Shown: in pieces, positions 35,041 to 44,006 of the stretch | How the letters are laid out: every line of letters begins with the position of its first letter | Numbering within the stretch: position 1 is the first letter of the stretch | Source: Pandoraea cepalis | Lineage (GTDB): Bacteria; Pseudomonadota; Gammaproteobacteria; Burkholderiales; Burkholderiaceae | DNA: 64,000 bases | Assembly: GCF_902459665.1 (NCBI RefSeq) | Contig: NZ_CABPSL010000022.1 | Location: forward strand, 1-64,000 | Direction: 5' to 3' | The notes under the pieces: model-generated | Databases searched by the model: none | Seen by the model: only the letters and a program-made list of their open reading frames with translations | Told to the model about the DNA's origin: nothing | Translations under genes and position numbers: made by a program

Positions 35041-35066
35041 GAAGCGCAGCCCGTGAGCTGCGCTTC
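35041..35066 (-). terminator. terminator of the trb operon
   Basis: GAAGCGCAGC and GCTGCGCTTC form a 10-bp stem with a 6-nt loop. On the minus strand it is followed by GCTTTTGAGGG. It lies 35 bp after the DUF2274 stop and would end the long tra-trb transcript. Confidence 0.75.
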
Positions 35067-35100
35067 CGTCATGGGGATGCTAGCGGACTCGTCCGCAGCA

Positions 35101-35349
35101 TCAGGGCGGTTTCGGCGGCGAAGCCTTGGCGACTGCCGCTCCCTTCCTGAATCCCCGATCCCCGGCGATGAATGCCTCCAGCATGTGCGGGATCAGCGTC
35201 GTTGCATCGACCGTTTCGCCGTAGGTCTGCGCGTGCAGCACCGCATAGCGGTCGAGGTCGGCCTTGAGGCCGGCTGGACAGGCGAAGGTCAGCTTGATGC
35301 TCTCGGTCTTGGGCAGCGGCCCGAGCCGCAGCTTCTTGGTCGTACTCAT
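35101..35349 (-). CDS. DUF2274 family protein
   Basis: 82 aa, beginning with KKLRLGPLPKTESIKLTFACPAGLKADLDRYA, a ribbon-helix-helix-like pattern. DUF2274 is the usual last gene of the trb operon in Tn4371-type ICEs. The start overlaps the trbI stop by 4 nt (ATGA). Function unknown; a small regulator is plausible. Confidence 0.9.
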   Translation of the reverse strand: MSTTKKLRLGPLPKTESIKLTFACPAGLKADLDRYAVLHAQTYGETVDATTLIPHMLEAFIAGDRGFRKGAAVAKASPPKPP

Positions 35350-36626
35350 TGCGAAGCTCCCCGATTGAAGAACAGCGGCTGGTAGGGCCGCAGCACCAGA
35401 TCGCGGTTGACGATGATGCGCACCGGCAGGCCCGGCCGCTCGGTCAAAGTGGGCTGGATGTTGAGGTTGCGCCGGGTCATCTCCTGCCCGACCTGATTAA
35501 CGCTGTCCTGCAGGCTGTCGCGGCCGGCGATGATGACGCGATCGCCGTTACGGTTCTCCGGCGCGGCCAGTTCGGCGCCGACGCCCAGCAGCGTCGTCAG
35601 CGCCGCACCGGCGAAGACGCGATCCCAATGCCAATCGACGCCATCCTCCAGGCCGGCGTAGCCGGCCGGATCGGTGCCAGCAAGGTTGTCCAGCGTCAGC
35701 GAGGACGTGTCGGGCAGGATGATGCGGTTCCAGACAACTTGAACCCGGCTCTGCCCGTAGGCGACCTGGCTGTTGTACTTGCCGAAGATGCGCGAACCCT
35801 GCGGGACCAACAGATAGCGGCCGGTGGCGGTGTCGTACACCGGCTCCGTCACCGTGCCGATCACGTCGCCGGGCAAGTCCGACTTGATGCCTGTCACCAG
35901 CGCCGCCGCGATTACCGTCCCCGCCATTACCTGATAGGGCGAGGACGGCATTTGTAGATTGCCGGAATTACGGGTTTCCGTGGTTCCGGCTTTCTGGAAC
36001 ACCTCTTTCTGGTCTTGCCGGTTCTGCACTGTGGTCGGGTCGGCAGGCTGCGCCGCCGTCGAGGCCGGCCCAGCGGCCTGCGGGTCGAAGCCGGCCAAGC
36101 CAGATGACGGGCCGGCAGCCGCCACTTGCGCAGGCGCAGAAGCGGCACGCTGGTTGCTGGAGCGGAAGAACACCGACGATCCCGCTGCCGCTTCGGCTTC
36201 CTTGCGCCTCGCGTCACGCTCGGCTGCCGCCGCATCCTGGCCGGGCGGCGTGTAGCGGGCCACCGCTGGCTGCTGCGAGTTCACGATAGCCGGCCCCAGG
36301 TCGCCCGGCAGCGGCGGCCCCAACTCTGGCACCTTCGGCGGCAGCTTCGAGTAGTCGGCGGGAAGCTGGTCGAGTCCTTCGGACTTCGACACGCGATCCA
36401 CGTTGTAAAGCTCGGCCGGCTCGTTGCCGCCGCGCCGGTGCGTCGGCTGCAATGACCACATCGTTGCGCCCAGTACCGCGACGCCGAGGCCACCAGTCAG
36501 CAGCGCCAGCGTGCGCCGATTGAGACGTGTCACCGGGCGCGGCTGCGCTCGCAGCGCCACATTCTCCGGCGCGACCTTCGGCGTGGCATCAGGAATCGGC
36601 ACGTCCGGGATTCCGTCGTGGCTCAT
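35346..36626 (-). CDS. trbI: conjugal transfer protein TrbI (VirB10-like)
   Basis: 426 aa. A cytoplasmic N-terminus, a single membrane helix (about 39-60, LALLTGGLGVAVLGATMW), a long Pro/Ala-rich periplasmic linker, and a C-terminal TrbI domain (VMAGTVIAAALVTGIKSDLPG, LLVPQGSRIFGKYNSQVAYGQ, WHWDRVFAGAALTTLLGVGAEL). It links inner and outer membrane in the type IV channel. It lies 2 nt after trbG. Confidence 0.96.
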   Translation of the reverse strand: MSHDGIPDVPIPDATPKVAPENVALRAQPRPVTRLNRRTLALLTGGLGVAVLGATMWSLQPTHRRGGNEPAELYNVDRVSKSEGLDQLPADYSKLPPKVPELGPPLPGDLGPAIVNSQQPAVARYTPPGQDAAAAERDARRKEAEAAAGSSVFFRSSNQRAASAPAQVAAAGPSSGLAGFDPQAAGPASTAAQPADPTTVQNRQDQKEVFQKAGTTETRNSGNLQMPSSPYQVMAGTVIAAALVTGIKSDLPGDVIGTVTEPVYDTATGRYLLVPQGSRIFGKYNSQVAYGQSRVQVVWNRIILPDTSSLTLDNLAGTDPAGYAGLEDGVDWHWDRVFAGAALTTLLGVGAELAAPENRNGDRVIIAGRDSLQDSVNQVGQEMTRRNLNIQPTLTERPGLPVRIIVNRDLVLRPYQPLFFNRGASQ

Positions 36627-36628
36627 GG

Positions 36629-37786
36629 TCAGTTCCCCCGCGTGCCATCCGTACGCTCGATGCGCACCATGTCGCCCTTGTCTCCACCGAGACGCAGTTC
36701 GGCCGCGCCGAACAGCCGATCCACGATGTAGTACGGCGAGCGGAAGCGGTAGTTCACCAGTTGCCCGTCGCCCTGCGCGCCGATGACGAACAGTGGCGGC
36801 AGTTCGCCTTGGGCGATGCCCGGTGGAAACTGGATATAGACCTTCTCGCCGTCATCGAAGGCGCGCAACGGCTTCCACGGTGGATTGCTGCCGCTGATCG
36901 CGTAGCGGAAGCGGATCTTTTCCAGCGACAAGCCGGTATCGACCGGCGCGGCCGCTTGCGCGGCTTGATCCTGACGCCGCAACGCGAGCATCTGGTCTTT
37001 CGGATACTCCCACGATACCGACGCCATCCATGCCTTGTCGGTCGAGGTCAGCTCGATCAGGTAGGTGCGCCGGCTGGTGGTGATGACCACGTTCGTTTTA
37101 AGGCCGGAGCGGATGGGTTTCACCAGCACGTTCACGCGCAGATCATTGCCGGCGCCGCTGGATGTGTCGCCGACGATCCAGCGCACGGTATCGCCGGCGG
37201 CGACCGTTACCAGTTCCTCACCGGGCTGGAGCGAAATCACGGTGACGCGCCCCGGCGCGGCATAGACTTGGTATAGCGCGCCGTCGGTGAAGGGCCAGAC
37301 CTGAATCGCATTGACGTAGCCCTCGCGCGTTGGCGCGATGCGCGCCTCGGCGTTGGCGCGCGACACGCGCACAGTTTCGTCGGCCGGCTCCGGTGCGGGC
37401 TTGGCCTCGTCCGCTTCCGGCAGTGGCTTCATCTGCGCCGGCAGCGGCAACACTTTCGGCACCGTCACCACTTCGACAGGCTTGGGCGGTTCCGGTAGCG
37501 GCTGCGCCTGCACTGGCTCATCGAGCGAGATGCGTGGCGGCGGCTTGCCTTGCGAGGCGCAGCCAGCGAGCGCAGCCACCAAGGTCAACAAGCTGACCGT
37601 GTAGAGGACTTGGCGATCCAGTCCGAAGCGCGGCGAAAACAGCGGGAAAGCCAGCATCAGCCCATCGTTCAAACGCCGGCGGTATTCATTTTCGTCGGCG
37701 TCCGGTTGGCTGCGCCCAACACGGGTTTTTCTTTCGATACTGCCGGGCCGGGGTAATGGCAGAGGACGGGTTTGCAGTGATTTCAT
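36629..37786 (-). CDS. trbG: conjugal transfer protein TrbG (VirB9-like)
   Basis: 385 aa from the ATG at 37786, which has AAGGAG 7 nt upstream and overlaps the trbF stop. The TrbG/VirB9 domain (about 150-385) shows ARIAPTREGYVNAIQVWPFTDG, FVIGAQGDG-type strands and YYIVDRLFGAAELRLG. A lipoprotein-like signal (LLTLVAALAGCAS) appears only about 65 residues into this frame, so either translation also starts at an internal ATG (37657) or the extension is part of an unusual N-terminus. It forms the outer-membrane core complex with TrbI. Confidence 0.93.
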   Translation of the reverse strand: MKSLQTRPLPLPRPGSIERKTRVGRSQPDADENEYRRRLNDGLMLAFPLFSPRFGLDRQVLYTVSLLTLVAALAGCASQGKPPPRISLDEPVQAQPLPEPPKPVEVVTVPKVLPLPAQMKPLPEADEAKPAPEPADETVRVSRANAEARIAPTREGYVNAIQVWPFTDGALYQVYAAPGRVTVISLQPGEELVTVAAGDTVRWIVGDTSSGAGNDLRVNVLVKPIRSGLKTNVVITTSRRTYLIELTSTDKAWMASVSWEYPKDQMLALRRQDQAAQAAAPVDTGLSLEKIRFRYAISGSNPPWKPLRAFDDGEKVYIQFPPGIAQGELPPLFVIGAQGDGQLVNYRFRSPYYIVDRLFGAAELRLGGDKGDMVRIERTDGTRGN

Positions 37787-38484
37787 GGTTTGGCTCCTTC
37801 GGACGCATCCAGTTCGCGGCTCCACGACAGCCCGTTGACGTAGATGCCCAGCGGGTTCTTGCGCAGGCGCTGCTCGGTGCGCGGGGTTTGCAGGACGGTG
37901 GAAATCACGGCGTTCCAGCGTTCGGTTCCGGCCGGTGCGCCATTGATGAATCGCTGTTCTGTCCAGCGCACGTTGAACGACGAATCGCTAGCGCGCGTGA
38001 CGCTGGTGATCTGCACCGTCACGGATTCTTTGCCGACGCGAGCGAACGGGTCGTTCTTGCTGGCGTAATCGTTGAGCACAGCCGCGCCGCGGTCGGTGGT
38101 GTAGTCATAGGCATCGAGCCAGTTCTGCCGCACCACGATGGGGTCGATGGACAGCGAGCGAACCAGCGTGACGAAGTGCGCGAGGTGGAACGCGATCTGC
38201 GCGTCCGTGGGTTTGTACGGCGTAATTGCCTCGCCAACAGCGCGCACATGATCCTTTTCCACCTCGACCACGTAGGGCGTCACCAGCGATTGCGTGGAAA
38301 GCCGAATTCGGTCGCCCGCGAGTAGCAGCGCGAGCGCAAGGCAGCCGAAGGCCATCAGCCGCCAGTTCTTCGCCTGCACGCGGCCCGAGCCGATACGCTC
38401 GTCCCACACCTGCGCGGCGGCTTGATACGGGGTGGCAGGCTGCGGTGTATCGGCGTAGCGCACCTGCGGTCGCTTGAATCGCAT
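37783..38484 (-). CDS. trbF: conjugal transfer protein TrbF (VirB8-like)
   Basis: 233 aa. It starts RFKRPQVRYADTPQPATPYQAA, has one membrane helix (about 45-65, LMAFGCLALALLLAGDRI), then the periplasmic VirB8 domain (FHLAHFVTLVRSLSIDPIVVRQNW, WTEQRFINGAPAGTERW). It is an assembly factor of the inner-membrane complex. It lies 12 nt after trbL and overlaps trbG by 4 nt. Confidence 0.96.
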   Translation of the reverse strand: MRFKRPQVRYADTPQPATPYQAAAQVWDERIGSGRVQAKNWRLMAFGCLALALLLAGDRIRLSTQSLVTPYVVEVEKDHVRAVGEAITPYKPTDAQIAFHLAHFVTLVRSLSIDPIVVRQNWLDAYDYTTDRGAAVLNDYASKNDPFARVGKESVTVQITSVTRASDSSFNVRWTEQRFINGAPAGTERWNAVISTVLQTPRTEQRLRKNPLGIYVNGLSWSRELDASEGAKP

Positions 38485-38496
38485 GGCTCGTTCTCC

Positions 38497-39864
38497 TCAA
38501 GAATCGGAATTGCCCAGGCTTGGGCCTTGCGCCGAGCCACCGCCATCCCCGCCGCGCAATGTGTGCGCGGCAGTGGTCGCCGCATGGGCGATCTGTTGAC
38601 GGCGGTGCAGCCGCTTGGCCCAGGCGGGCTGCGACTGCTCGGCAGTGTTGGCTTGTGCTTCGCTCGCGGCCTGACCGGATGCGCTGGCACCGGATGCGGC
38701 GGCGCCCGCGCCGTCCGAGCGAAACGCGGCGGCTGCGCGCTGCCCAACTGAGCGCACCCCGGCGGCGGCCTTCTGGCCGACTGCTTGCGCGCCGGTCTTA
38801 GCAACATTGCCCAGGCCAGCCATTGCGCCTTTCGCGCCGCCGCCGGCGGCGGCGGAACCGGCTTGGAACGCCGACCGCGCGCCGGTCGCGGTCGAAGCAG
38901 CGGCACGGGCGCCGCTGCCGATGGCGCTGGCGGCGGCCGGCGCCATGCGAGCACCGGCAGCAACAGCACCGCCAACGCCGGTAGCGGCAGCGCCGACAGC
39001 GACGGCTGTTCCCGCCGCGCCTAGCGCCGCACCAGCCATTGCGCCGGCTCCGAGCTGCGGCGAGCCGGACACAAGGCCCGTGGCGATGCCCGGGCCGTAG
39101 ATGCCGAGCGCGAGCATGGCGAGCGAGGCCAGCATCACGACCAGCGCGTGGTCGATGGAAGGCTCGTCGGGTGTGACCTGGAACTCGGCGAACAAGCCCG
39201 TACCGATGCCGACGATGACGGCCAGTACCAACACCTTGATGCCCGACGCCACCACGTTACCGAGCACTTTTTCGGCGAGGAACGCGGTCTTGTTCCAGAG
39301 CGCGAACGGCACAAGCACGAAGCCGGCGAGCGTGGTCAGCTTGAACTCGATCAGCGTGATGAAAAGCTGCACCGCCAGCACGAAGAAGCAGAGGATGACC
39401 ACCAGCCAGGCGAGAAACATCACGACGATGGGTGTGAGGTTGATGAACACCTCGGGGAAACCGGCCATCTCGCTGATCTGGTCGAGGATCGGCGCTGCCG
39501 CGTCGATGCCGGTCTTGGCGAGATGCCCCGGTTGCAGGAACGTCTCCATGCTCAAGGTCGAGCCGGTAGCCGTCAGGCCCAGGCCGGCGAACGAGCGGAA
39601 CACGATGCTCGCCAGCATGTTGAAGTTGCCGATGATGTAGGCGAAGGCGCCGACGTAGAGCACCTTGCGGATGAGCTTCGCCATCACGTCTTCGCCCTGG
39701 CCGGTAGCGTGGCCGAGCGCCCAATACAAACCGGCGAGCGTCATGTCGATCGCCACCAGCGTTGCGGTCAGGAACGCGACTTCGCCGCGCAGCAGGCCGA
39801 AGCCGGAGTCGATGTAGGTTGAGAAGACGTTGAGGAAGTGGTCGATTATCGAAACGTCGTTCAT
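38497..39864 (-). CDS. trbL: conjugal transfer protein TrbL (VirB6-like)
   Basis: 455 aa. A polytopic inner-membrane protein with several hydrophobic helices in the first 270 residues (FLTATLVAIDMTLAGLYWAL, FAYIIGNFNMLASIVFRSF, PIVVMFLAWLVVILCFFVLA) and a long Ala/Gly-rich tail (about 270-455) typical of TrbL. The start overlaps the eexN/trbK stop. Confidence 0.96.
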   Translation of the reverse strand: MNDVSIIDHFLNVFSTYIDSGFGLLRGEVAFLTATLVAIDMTLAGLYWALGHATGQGEDVMAKLIRKVLYVGAFAYIIGNFNMLASIVFRSFAGLGLTATGSTLSMETFLQPGHLAKTGIDAAAPILDQISEMAGFPEVFINLTPIVVMFLAWLVVILCFFVLAVQLFITLIEFKLTTLAGFVLVPFALWNKTAFLAEKVLGNVVASGIKVLVLAVIVGIGTGLFAEFQVTPDEPSIDHALVVMLASLAMLALGIYGPGIATGLVSGSPQLGAGAMAGAALGAAGTAVAVGAAATGVGGAVAAGARMAPAAASAIGSGARAAASTATGARSAFQAGSAAAGGGAKGAMAGLGNVAKTGAQAVGQKAAAGVRSVGQRAAAAFRSDGAGAAASGASASGQAASEAQANTAEQSQPAWAKRLHRRQQIAHAATTAAHTLRGGDGGGSAQGPSLGNSDS

Positions 39865-40154
39865 GGCCGTGCCTCCATCGGCGCGCTGGGATCGTCGAAG
39901 CTGGCCGGGATCGGCGGCAGGTCGGCCAGCGTCTGGTATTCATCCGGCCCGGCCCGCCCGGAAAGGAAGCGGCGCAGATCGGCTTGCGCGACCTGCGCGC
40001 AGAACGCGCCGTCATGTTCGCCATGCCGGCACTGCGCACGCAGCGCGTGCAGCCGTGCCGGATTGGCGGCCAGTGCATCGACCGACAGCGCCTGCCGCCG
40101 GTCGCAACCCGCCAGCAGGCACACGAAGGCAAACAGGACGGGCGCGTGCTTCAT
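39861..40154 (-). CDS. trbK: TrbK/EexN-type entry-exclusion lipoprotein (trb copy)
   Basis: 97 aa. A short lipoprotein signal (FAFVCLLAGC, lipid Cys near 17) is followed by the family pattern VDALAANPARLHALRAQC and a second Cys (AFCAQV). Such proteins sit in the membrane and block redundant entry of the same element. It lies between trbJ and trbL, the trbK position. A second relative is at 48980-49228. Confidence 0.88.
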   Translation of the reverse strand: MKHAPVLFAFVCLLAGCDRRQALSVDALAANPARLHALRAQCRHGEHDGAFCAQVAQADLRRFLSGRAGPDEYQTLADLPPIPASFDDPSAPMEARP

Positions 40155-40165
40155 GGCCGTGCCCG

Positions 40166-40894
40166 TCAGTTGCCGTAGAAGTTGACCGACTGCGGCGTGT
40201 ACGCCGTGCCGGTGCCGAGAAAGCGTCGCGTCACCTCACGGCCACGTTCGACGGCGGCGGCCTGACGCGCCAGTTCCAGCGACACCGCGCGCCCCTGCGT
40301 GAGCTGGAGCTGCTGCGCCTGAATGGATTGCTTCGCCTGCAAGGCCAAAAGCTGATTGGTCGCCTGCATGGCCTGCAAGGCGCCCGTGGCCGACTGGCTC
40401 TGGCCGACCAGATCGGTCAGCACGCCCTCGTCCTCGGTCACGTTCTGCGACACCTGCGCCTGCATCCGCATCGCGGCCTGCAAGCCTTCGAGCGTGTTCT
40501 GCCAACGCTGGTGGGCATCTTGGTACATCTGGTTGCCGCTCACGGTCGCGGCGTACTGCTCTGGGTATAGGCGCGCGAACTGCTGGTCCATGCTCTGCAC
40601 CTGGAACGCCAGTCCTTGCGCCTGCGCGATGAGTTGCTGGGTGGTCGCCAGCGTCGAGCGCAGCCGGTTGACCACGTTGAACGGCAGGCTCGCCAGGTTA
40701 CGCCCCTGGTTGATGAGCATCTGCGCTTCGTTCTGGAGTTGCTGAATCTGGTTGTTGATCTGCTCCAGCGTGCGAACCGCGGTCAGCGTGTTCTGCACGA
40801 GGTTGGTTGGATCGACGACGACCCATTGCGCCTGCGCGGTGGACGTGACACCGATCAACGCAGCGATGACGAGGGAAAAAAGGCGAATCTTCAT
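40166..40894 (-). CDS. trbJ: conjugal transfer protein TrbJ (VirB5-like)
   Basis: 242 aa from the ATG at 40894; the signal peptide (LFSLVIAALIGVTSTAQA) follows directly, which fixes the start against the longer open frame. The mature part is helical and Gln-rich (LEQINNQIQQLQNEAQMLINQ, QSMDQQFARLYPEQY). It is a minor pilus or adhesin component. The start overlaps the trbE stop by 4 nt. Confidence 0.95.
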   Translation of the reverse strand: MKIRLFSLVIAALIGVTSTAQAQWVVVDPTNLVQNTLTAVRTLEQINNQIQQLQNEAQMLINQGRNLASLPFNVVNRLRSTLATTQQLIAQAQGLAFQVQSMDQQFARLYPEQYAATVSGNQMYQDAHQRWQNTLEGLQAAMRMQAQVSQNVTEDEGVLTDLVGQSQSATGALQAMQATNQLLALQAKQSIQAQQLQLTQGRAVSLELARQAAAVERGREVTRRFLGTGTAYTPQSVNFYGN

Positions 40895-43341
40895 TGCGAA
40901 ATCTCCTGTGGTTGGGGAGCGAGGAAGGACGCGGCAGATGGTGCGGACGGCAGCAGGTCGGCGGCCCAATCGAGGCCGCGATGGCGCAGCCACGCGCCGG
41001 CGAAGCCGGGTGCGCCGGCCTGCGTCAGCACGCGGTCGATGTCGCGTTGGTCTTGCGGTGTGGATGCGCCCGCGAACGCGAGCGCGGCCGGCCCCAGGTC
41101 GAGGTCGAACAAGCGATTGCCTAATCTGGATTGGTAGTAGTAGTCGCGCTTGGGCTGCGCAGTGGCGACGATCTCGATTTGCCGACTGTTGAGGCCGAAG
41201 CCCTCGTAGATCGTGCGAATCTGCGGCTCGGTGGCCTGCGGATTAGGTAAGAAAATCCTGCTCGCGCAGCTTTCGATGATGGCTGGCGCGATGGTCGAAT
41301 CCTTGATGTCGGCCAGCGACTGCGTGGCAAAGATGACGCTGACGTTCTTTTTCCTGAGCGTCTTGAGCCATTGCCGGATGCGGGCCGCGAAAGACGGCTC
41401 ATCGAGGAACAGCCACGCCTCATCGAGAATCAGCAGCGTGGGCGCACCGTCGAAACGCTCGTCGAAGCGGGCGAACAGATAACGCAGCACTGCTTGCACG
41501 GCGGCGGGGCTGTGCATCAGTTCTTCCATCTCGAAGCCCTGCACGCCGGCCATGCCAAGCCGGTCGTGGTCGGAGTCCAGCAGCTTTCCGTGCGCGCCGC
41601 CCAGGACATAAGGCGCGAGTGCCTGGCGCAGCGCGTTCGATTGCAGCAGCACGGAAAGCCCGGTCATCGTGCGCTGTTCCTGCGGCGCACCGGCGAGGCT
41701 CCCCAGCGCCGACCAGATGGCCACCTTCTCGTCCGGGCCGACGGTCACGCCTTCATGCAGCAGGCGACCTTCCACCCATTCGGCGGCCCAGGAGCGGTAG
41801 CCCTCATGGTCGATGCGGGCGAGCGGCTGGAATGCGATGCTGCCATCGGCGCCCAGGTCGTAGTGCTCGCCGCCCAGGCCGAGGATGGTGGCGCGCATGG
41901 AGCGGCCCATGTCGAAGGCGAAGATCCGCGAGCCGAAGTAGCGTCGGAACTGCAAGGCCAGCGTCGCCAGCAGTACCGACTTGCCCATGCCGGTCGGGCC
42001 GGCGACCAGCGTATGCCCCACGTCGCCGATGTGCGTGACCAAGCGAAAAGGCGTTGCGCCATCGGTGCGGGTGACGATCAGCGGCGGGCCGTCGAGGTGG
42101 TCGTTCTTCTCCGGCCCGGCCCATACTGCCGACAGCGGTATCATGTGCGCCAGGTTCAGCGTCGAGACGATGGGCTGGCGCACGTTCGCGTAGGCGTTGC
42201 CGGGAATGGACGATAGCCACGCATCCACGGCGTTGAGGGTCTCGGGGATGGTGACGAACCCGCGCCCTTGGATGACGCGCTCCACCATGCGCAGCTTCTC
42301 GTCGGCCACGGCCGGGTCGGCGTCGAGCACCGTCACCGTGGCGGTGAGATAGCCGAACGCGACTTGATCGCTGCCCAGTTCCTGCAAGGCCGCGTCGGCA
42401 TCGGCGGCCTTGTTGCTGGCGTCGGTATCGACCAGCGGGCTTTCCTGCTGGAAGATCGTCTCGCGCAGCAGCGCGACGACGTTCTTCCTTTTCGCAAACC
42501 ACTGGCGGCGCAGGCGGCCCAGTTCCTTTTCCGCCTCGGCTTTGTCCATGCAGAGGAAGCGCGTGCTCCAGCGGTAGGCAAAGCCCAGGCGGTTGAGGTC
42601 GTCCAGCAAGCCCGGCCAGGTCGAGGTCGGAAAGCCGCGCACCGACACCACGCGCAGGTGCTGGTCGCCCAGCGTGGGCGCCAAGCCACCGACCAGTGCC
42701 GAATCGGCCAGCAGCGCGTCCAGATGGAAAGGCACTTCGGGAACACCGATGCGATAGCGCCGCGTCGAGACGGTCGCGTGCAGGTAGGTCAGCGTCTGGC
42801 TGTCGTCCAGCCACGCAATCTCCGGCATCACGCCATCGAGAAGGTCGAAGATGCGTTCGGTTTCGGCGCCGAACGCGGTCAAGTGTTCACGCCAGTCCAC
42901 GCCGGCGGTCGGTGTGTTCTCGTAGAGCAGCTTGGCCGCGCGGGCGCGGGATTCCTCCGGCGGCAGGTATTGCAGCGTGAAGTGATAGCCGCTCTCGAAA
43001 TGGTTGCCGGATTCCTCGAAGGTCGCGCGCCGTTCCTCGTCCACCAGCCACGACAGCGGTTCGGGAAAGTCCGAGTGCGGATAGTCCGCCGCCGGCAGGC
43101 GCTCGGCTTCGACGAACAGTGCCCAGCCGGCACCGAGGCGGCGCAGTGCGTTGTTTAGGCGCGCAGTCTTGGCGATCAGTTCGCCTTGCGTTGCGCTTTC
43201 CAAGTCAGGCCCACGGAACCGCGCCGTACGTTGAAAACTGCCGTCCTTGTTCAAGACGACACCCGGCGCGACCAGGCCGGCCCACGGCAGCCAGTCGGCG
43301 AGCAAGGCTGGGCGCTGGCGGTATTCGGCGAGGTTGAGCAT
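40891..43341 (-). CDS. trbE: conjugal transfer ATPase TrbE (VirB4-like)
   Basis: 816 aa, normal length. The CagE/TrbE/VirB4 N-terminal domain is followed by the ATPase part with Walker A GPTGMGKS (about 450) and Walker B LLILDEAWLFLDEP. FATQSLADIKDSTIAPAIIESC is the typical VirB4 C-terminal block. It powers pilus assembly and substrate transfer. Confidence 0.97.
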   Translation of the reverse strand: MLNLAEYRQRPALLADWLPWAGLVAPGVVLNKDGSFQRTARFRGPDLESATQGELIAKTARLNNALRRLGAGWALFVEAERLPAADYPHSDFPEPLSWLVDEERRATFEESGNHFESGYHFTLQYLPPEESRARAAKLLYENTPTAGVDWREHLTAFGAETERIFDLLDGVMPEIAWLDDSQTLTYLHATVSTRRYRIGVPEVPFHLDALLADSALVGGLAPTLGDQHLRVVSVRGFPTSTWPGLLDDLNRLGFAYRWSTRFLCMDKAEAEKELGRLRRQWFAKRKNVVALLRETIFQQESPLVDTDASNKAADADAALQELGSDQVAFGYLTATVTVLDADPAVADEKLRMVERVIQGRGFVTIPETLNAVDAWLSSIPGNAYANVRQPIVSTLNLAHMIPLSAVWAGPEKNDHLDGPPLIVTRTDGATPFRLVTHIGDVGHTLVAGPTGMGKSVLLATLALQFRRYFGSRIFAFDMGRSMRATILGLGGEHYDLGADGSIAFQPLARIDHEGYRSWAAEWVEGRLLHEGVTVGPDEKVAIWSALGSLAGAPQEQRTMTGLSVLLQSNALRQALAPYVLGGAHGKLLDSDHDRLGMAGVQGFEMEELMHSPAAVQAVLRYLFARFDERFDGAPTLLILDEAWLFLDEPSFAARIRQWLKTLRKKNVSVIFATQSLADIKDSTIAPAIIESCASRIFLPNPQATEPQIRTIYEGFGLNSRQIEIVATAQPKRDYYYQSRLGNRLFDLDLGPAALAFAGASTPQDQRDIDRVLTQAGAPGFAGAWLRHRGLDWAADLLPSAPSAASFLAPQPQEISQ

Positions 43342-43356
43342 TGCGGCGTCCTCCCG

Positions 43357-43626
43357 TCACACGTCCAGCAGCGGCTTGTGCTTGAGGTGCTTGGCGAACA
43401 CCTGCATGAACTGCGGATCGACGCGCGCACCCCACACCGCCAGCGAATGGCCGACGATCCAGAGCACGACACCGGGAATCCAGAGTTGCAGGCCCAAGCC
43501 CACGGCCGCGGCCAGCGTCCCGTTGGCGATCGCCACGGTGCGCGGCGCACCGCCCAGCAGGATCGGCTCGGTCAGCGAGCGATGCAGAGGCACCTCGAAG
43601 CCAGGCAGGTCGGTGGTCGTGCTCAT
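43357..43626 (-). CDS. trbD: conjugal transfer protein TrbD (VirB3-like)
   Basis: 89 aa with two adjacent hydrophobic helices (about 28-65) and the conserved start FEVPLHRSLTEPILLGGAPR. An inner-membrane partner of TrbE. The start overlaps the trbC stop by 4 nt. Confidence 0.95.
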   Translation of the reverse strand: MSTTTDLPGFEVPLHRSLTEPILLGGAPRTVAIANGTLAAAVGLGLQLWIPGVVLWIVGHSLAVWGARVDPQFMQVFAKHLKHKPLLDV

Positions 43627-44006
43627 ACGACGGCCCCGCCGGAGAAACTGAAGAACGACAGGAAGAAGCTCGATGCCGCGAACGCAATGGACAGACCGAA
43701 CACGATCTGGATCAGCTTGCGGAAGCCGCCGCTGGTGTCACCGAACGCAAGTGCGAGGCCGGTGGCGATGATGATGATGACCGCGACGATGCGCGCGACC
43801 GGACCTTGGATAGATTCGAGGATGGATTGCAGCGGCCCTTCCCAGGGCATCGAGGAACCGGCGGCTTGTGCCGTGCCGGCGGTCGCCAGCATGACGGTCG
43901 CCGACAACAGGCCGTGGTGCGCCGGGCCGACCAGGCGGCGCAGGCGTGCGGGGATGGAAACCGGATTTACGGAAAAGCGGAAAGCATGGGCGTGCGTCTG
44001 CGTCAT
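43623..44006 (-). CDS. trbC: conjugal transfer pilin TrbC (VirB2-like)
   Basis: 127 aa with a long signal region ending near AGTAQA and two membrane helices in the mature part (VARIVAVIIIIATGLALAFG and LIQIVFGLSIAFAASSFFLS). The major pilin precursor; in RP4 the homologue is cyclised by the peptidase TraF, encoded here at 58601-59200. It overlaps trbB and trbD by 4 nt each. Confidence 0.95.
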   Translation of the reverse strand: MTQTHAHAFRFSVNPVSIPARLRRLVGPAHHGLLSATVMLATAGTAQAAGSSMPWEGPLQSILESIQGPVARIVAVIIIIATGLALAFGDTSGGFRKLIQIVFGLSIAFAASSFFLSFFSFSGGAVV

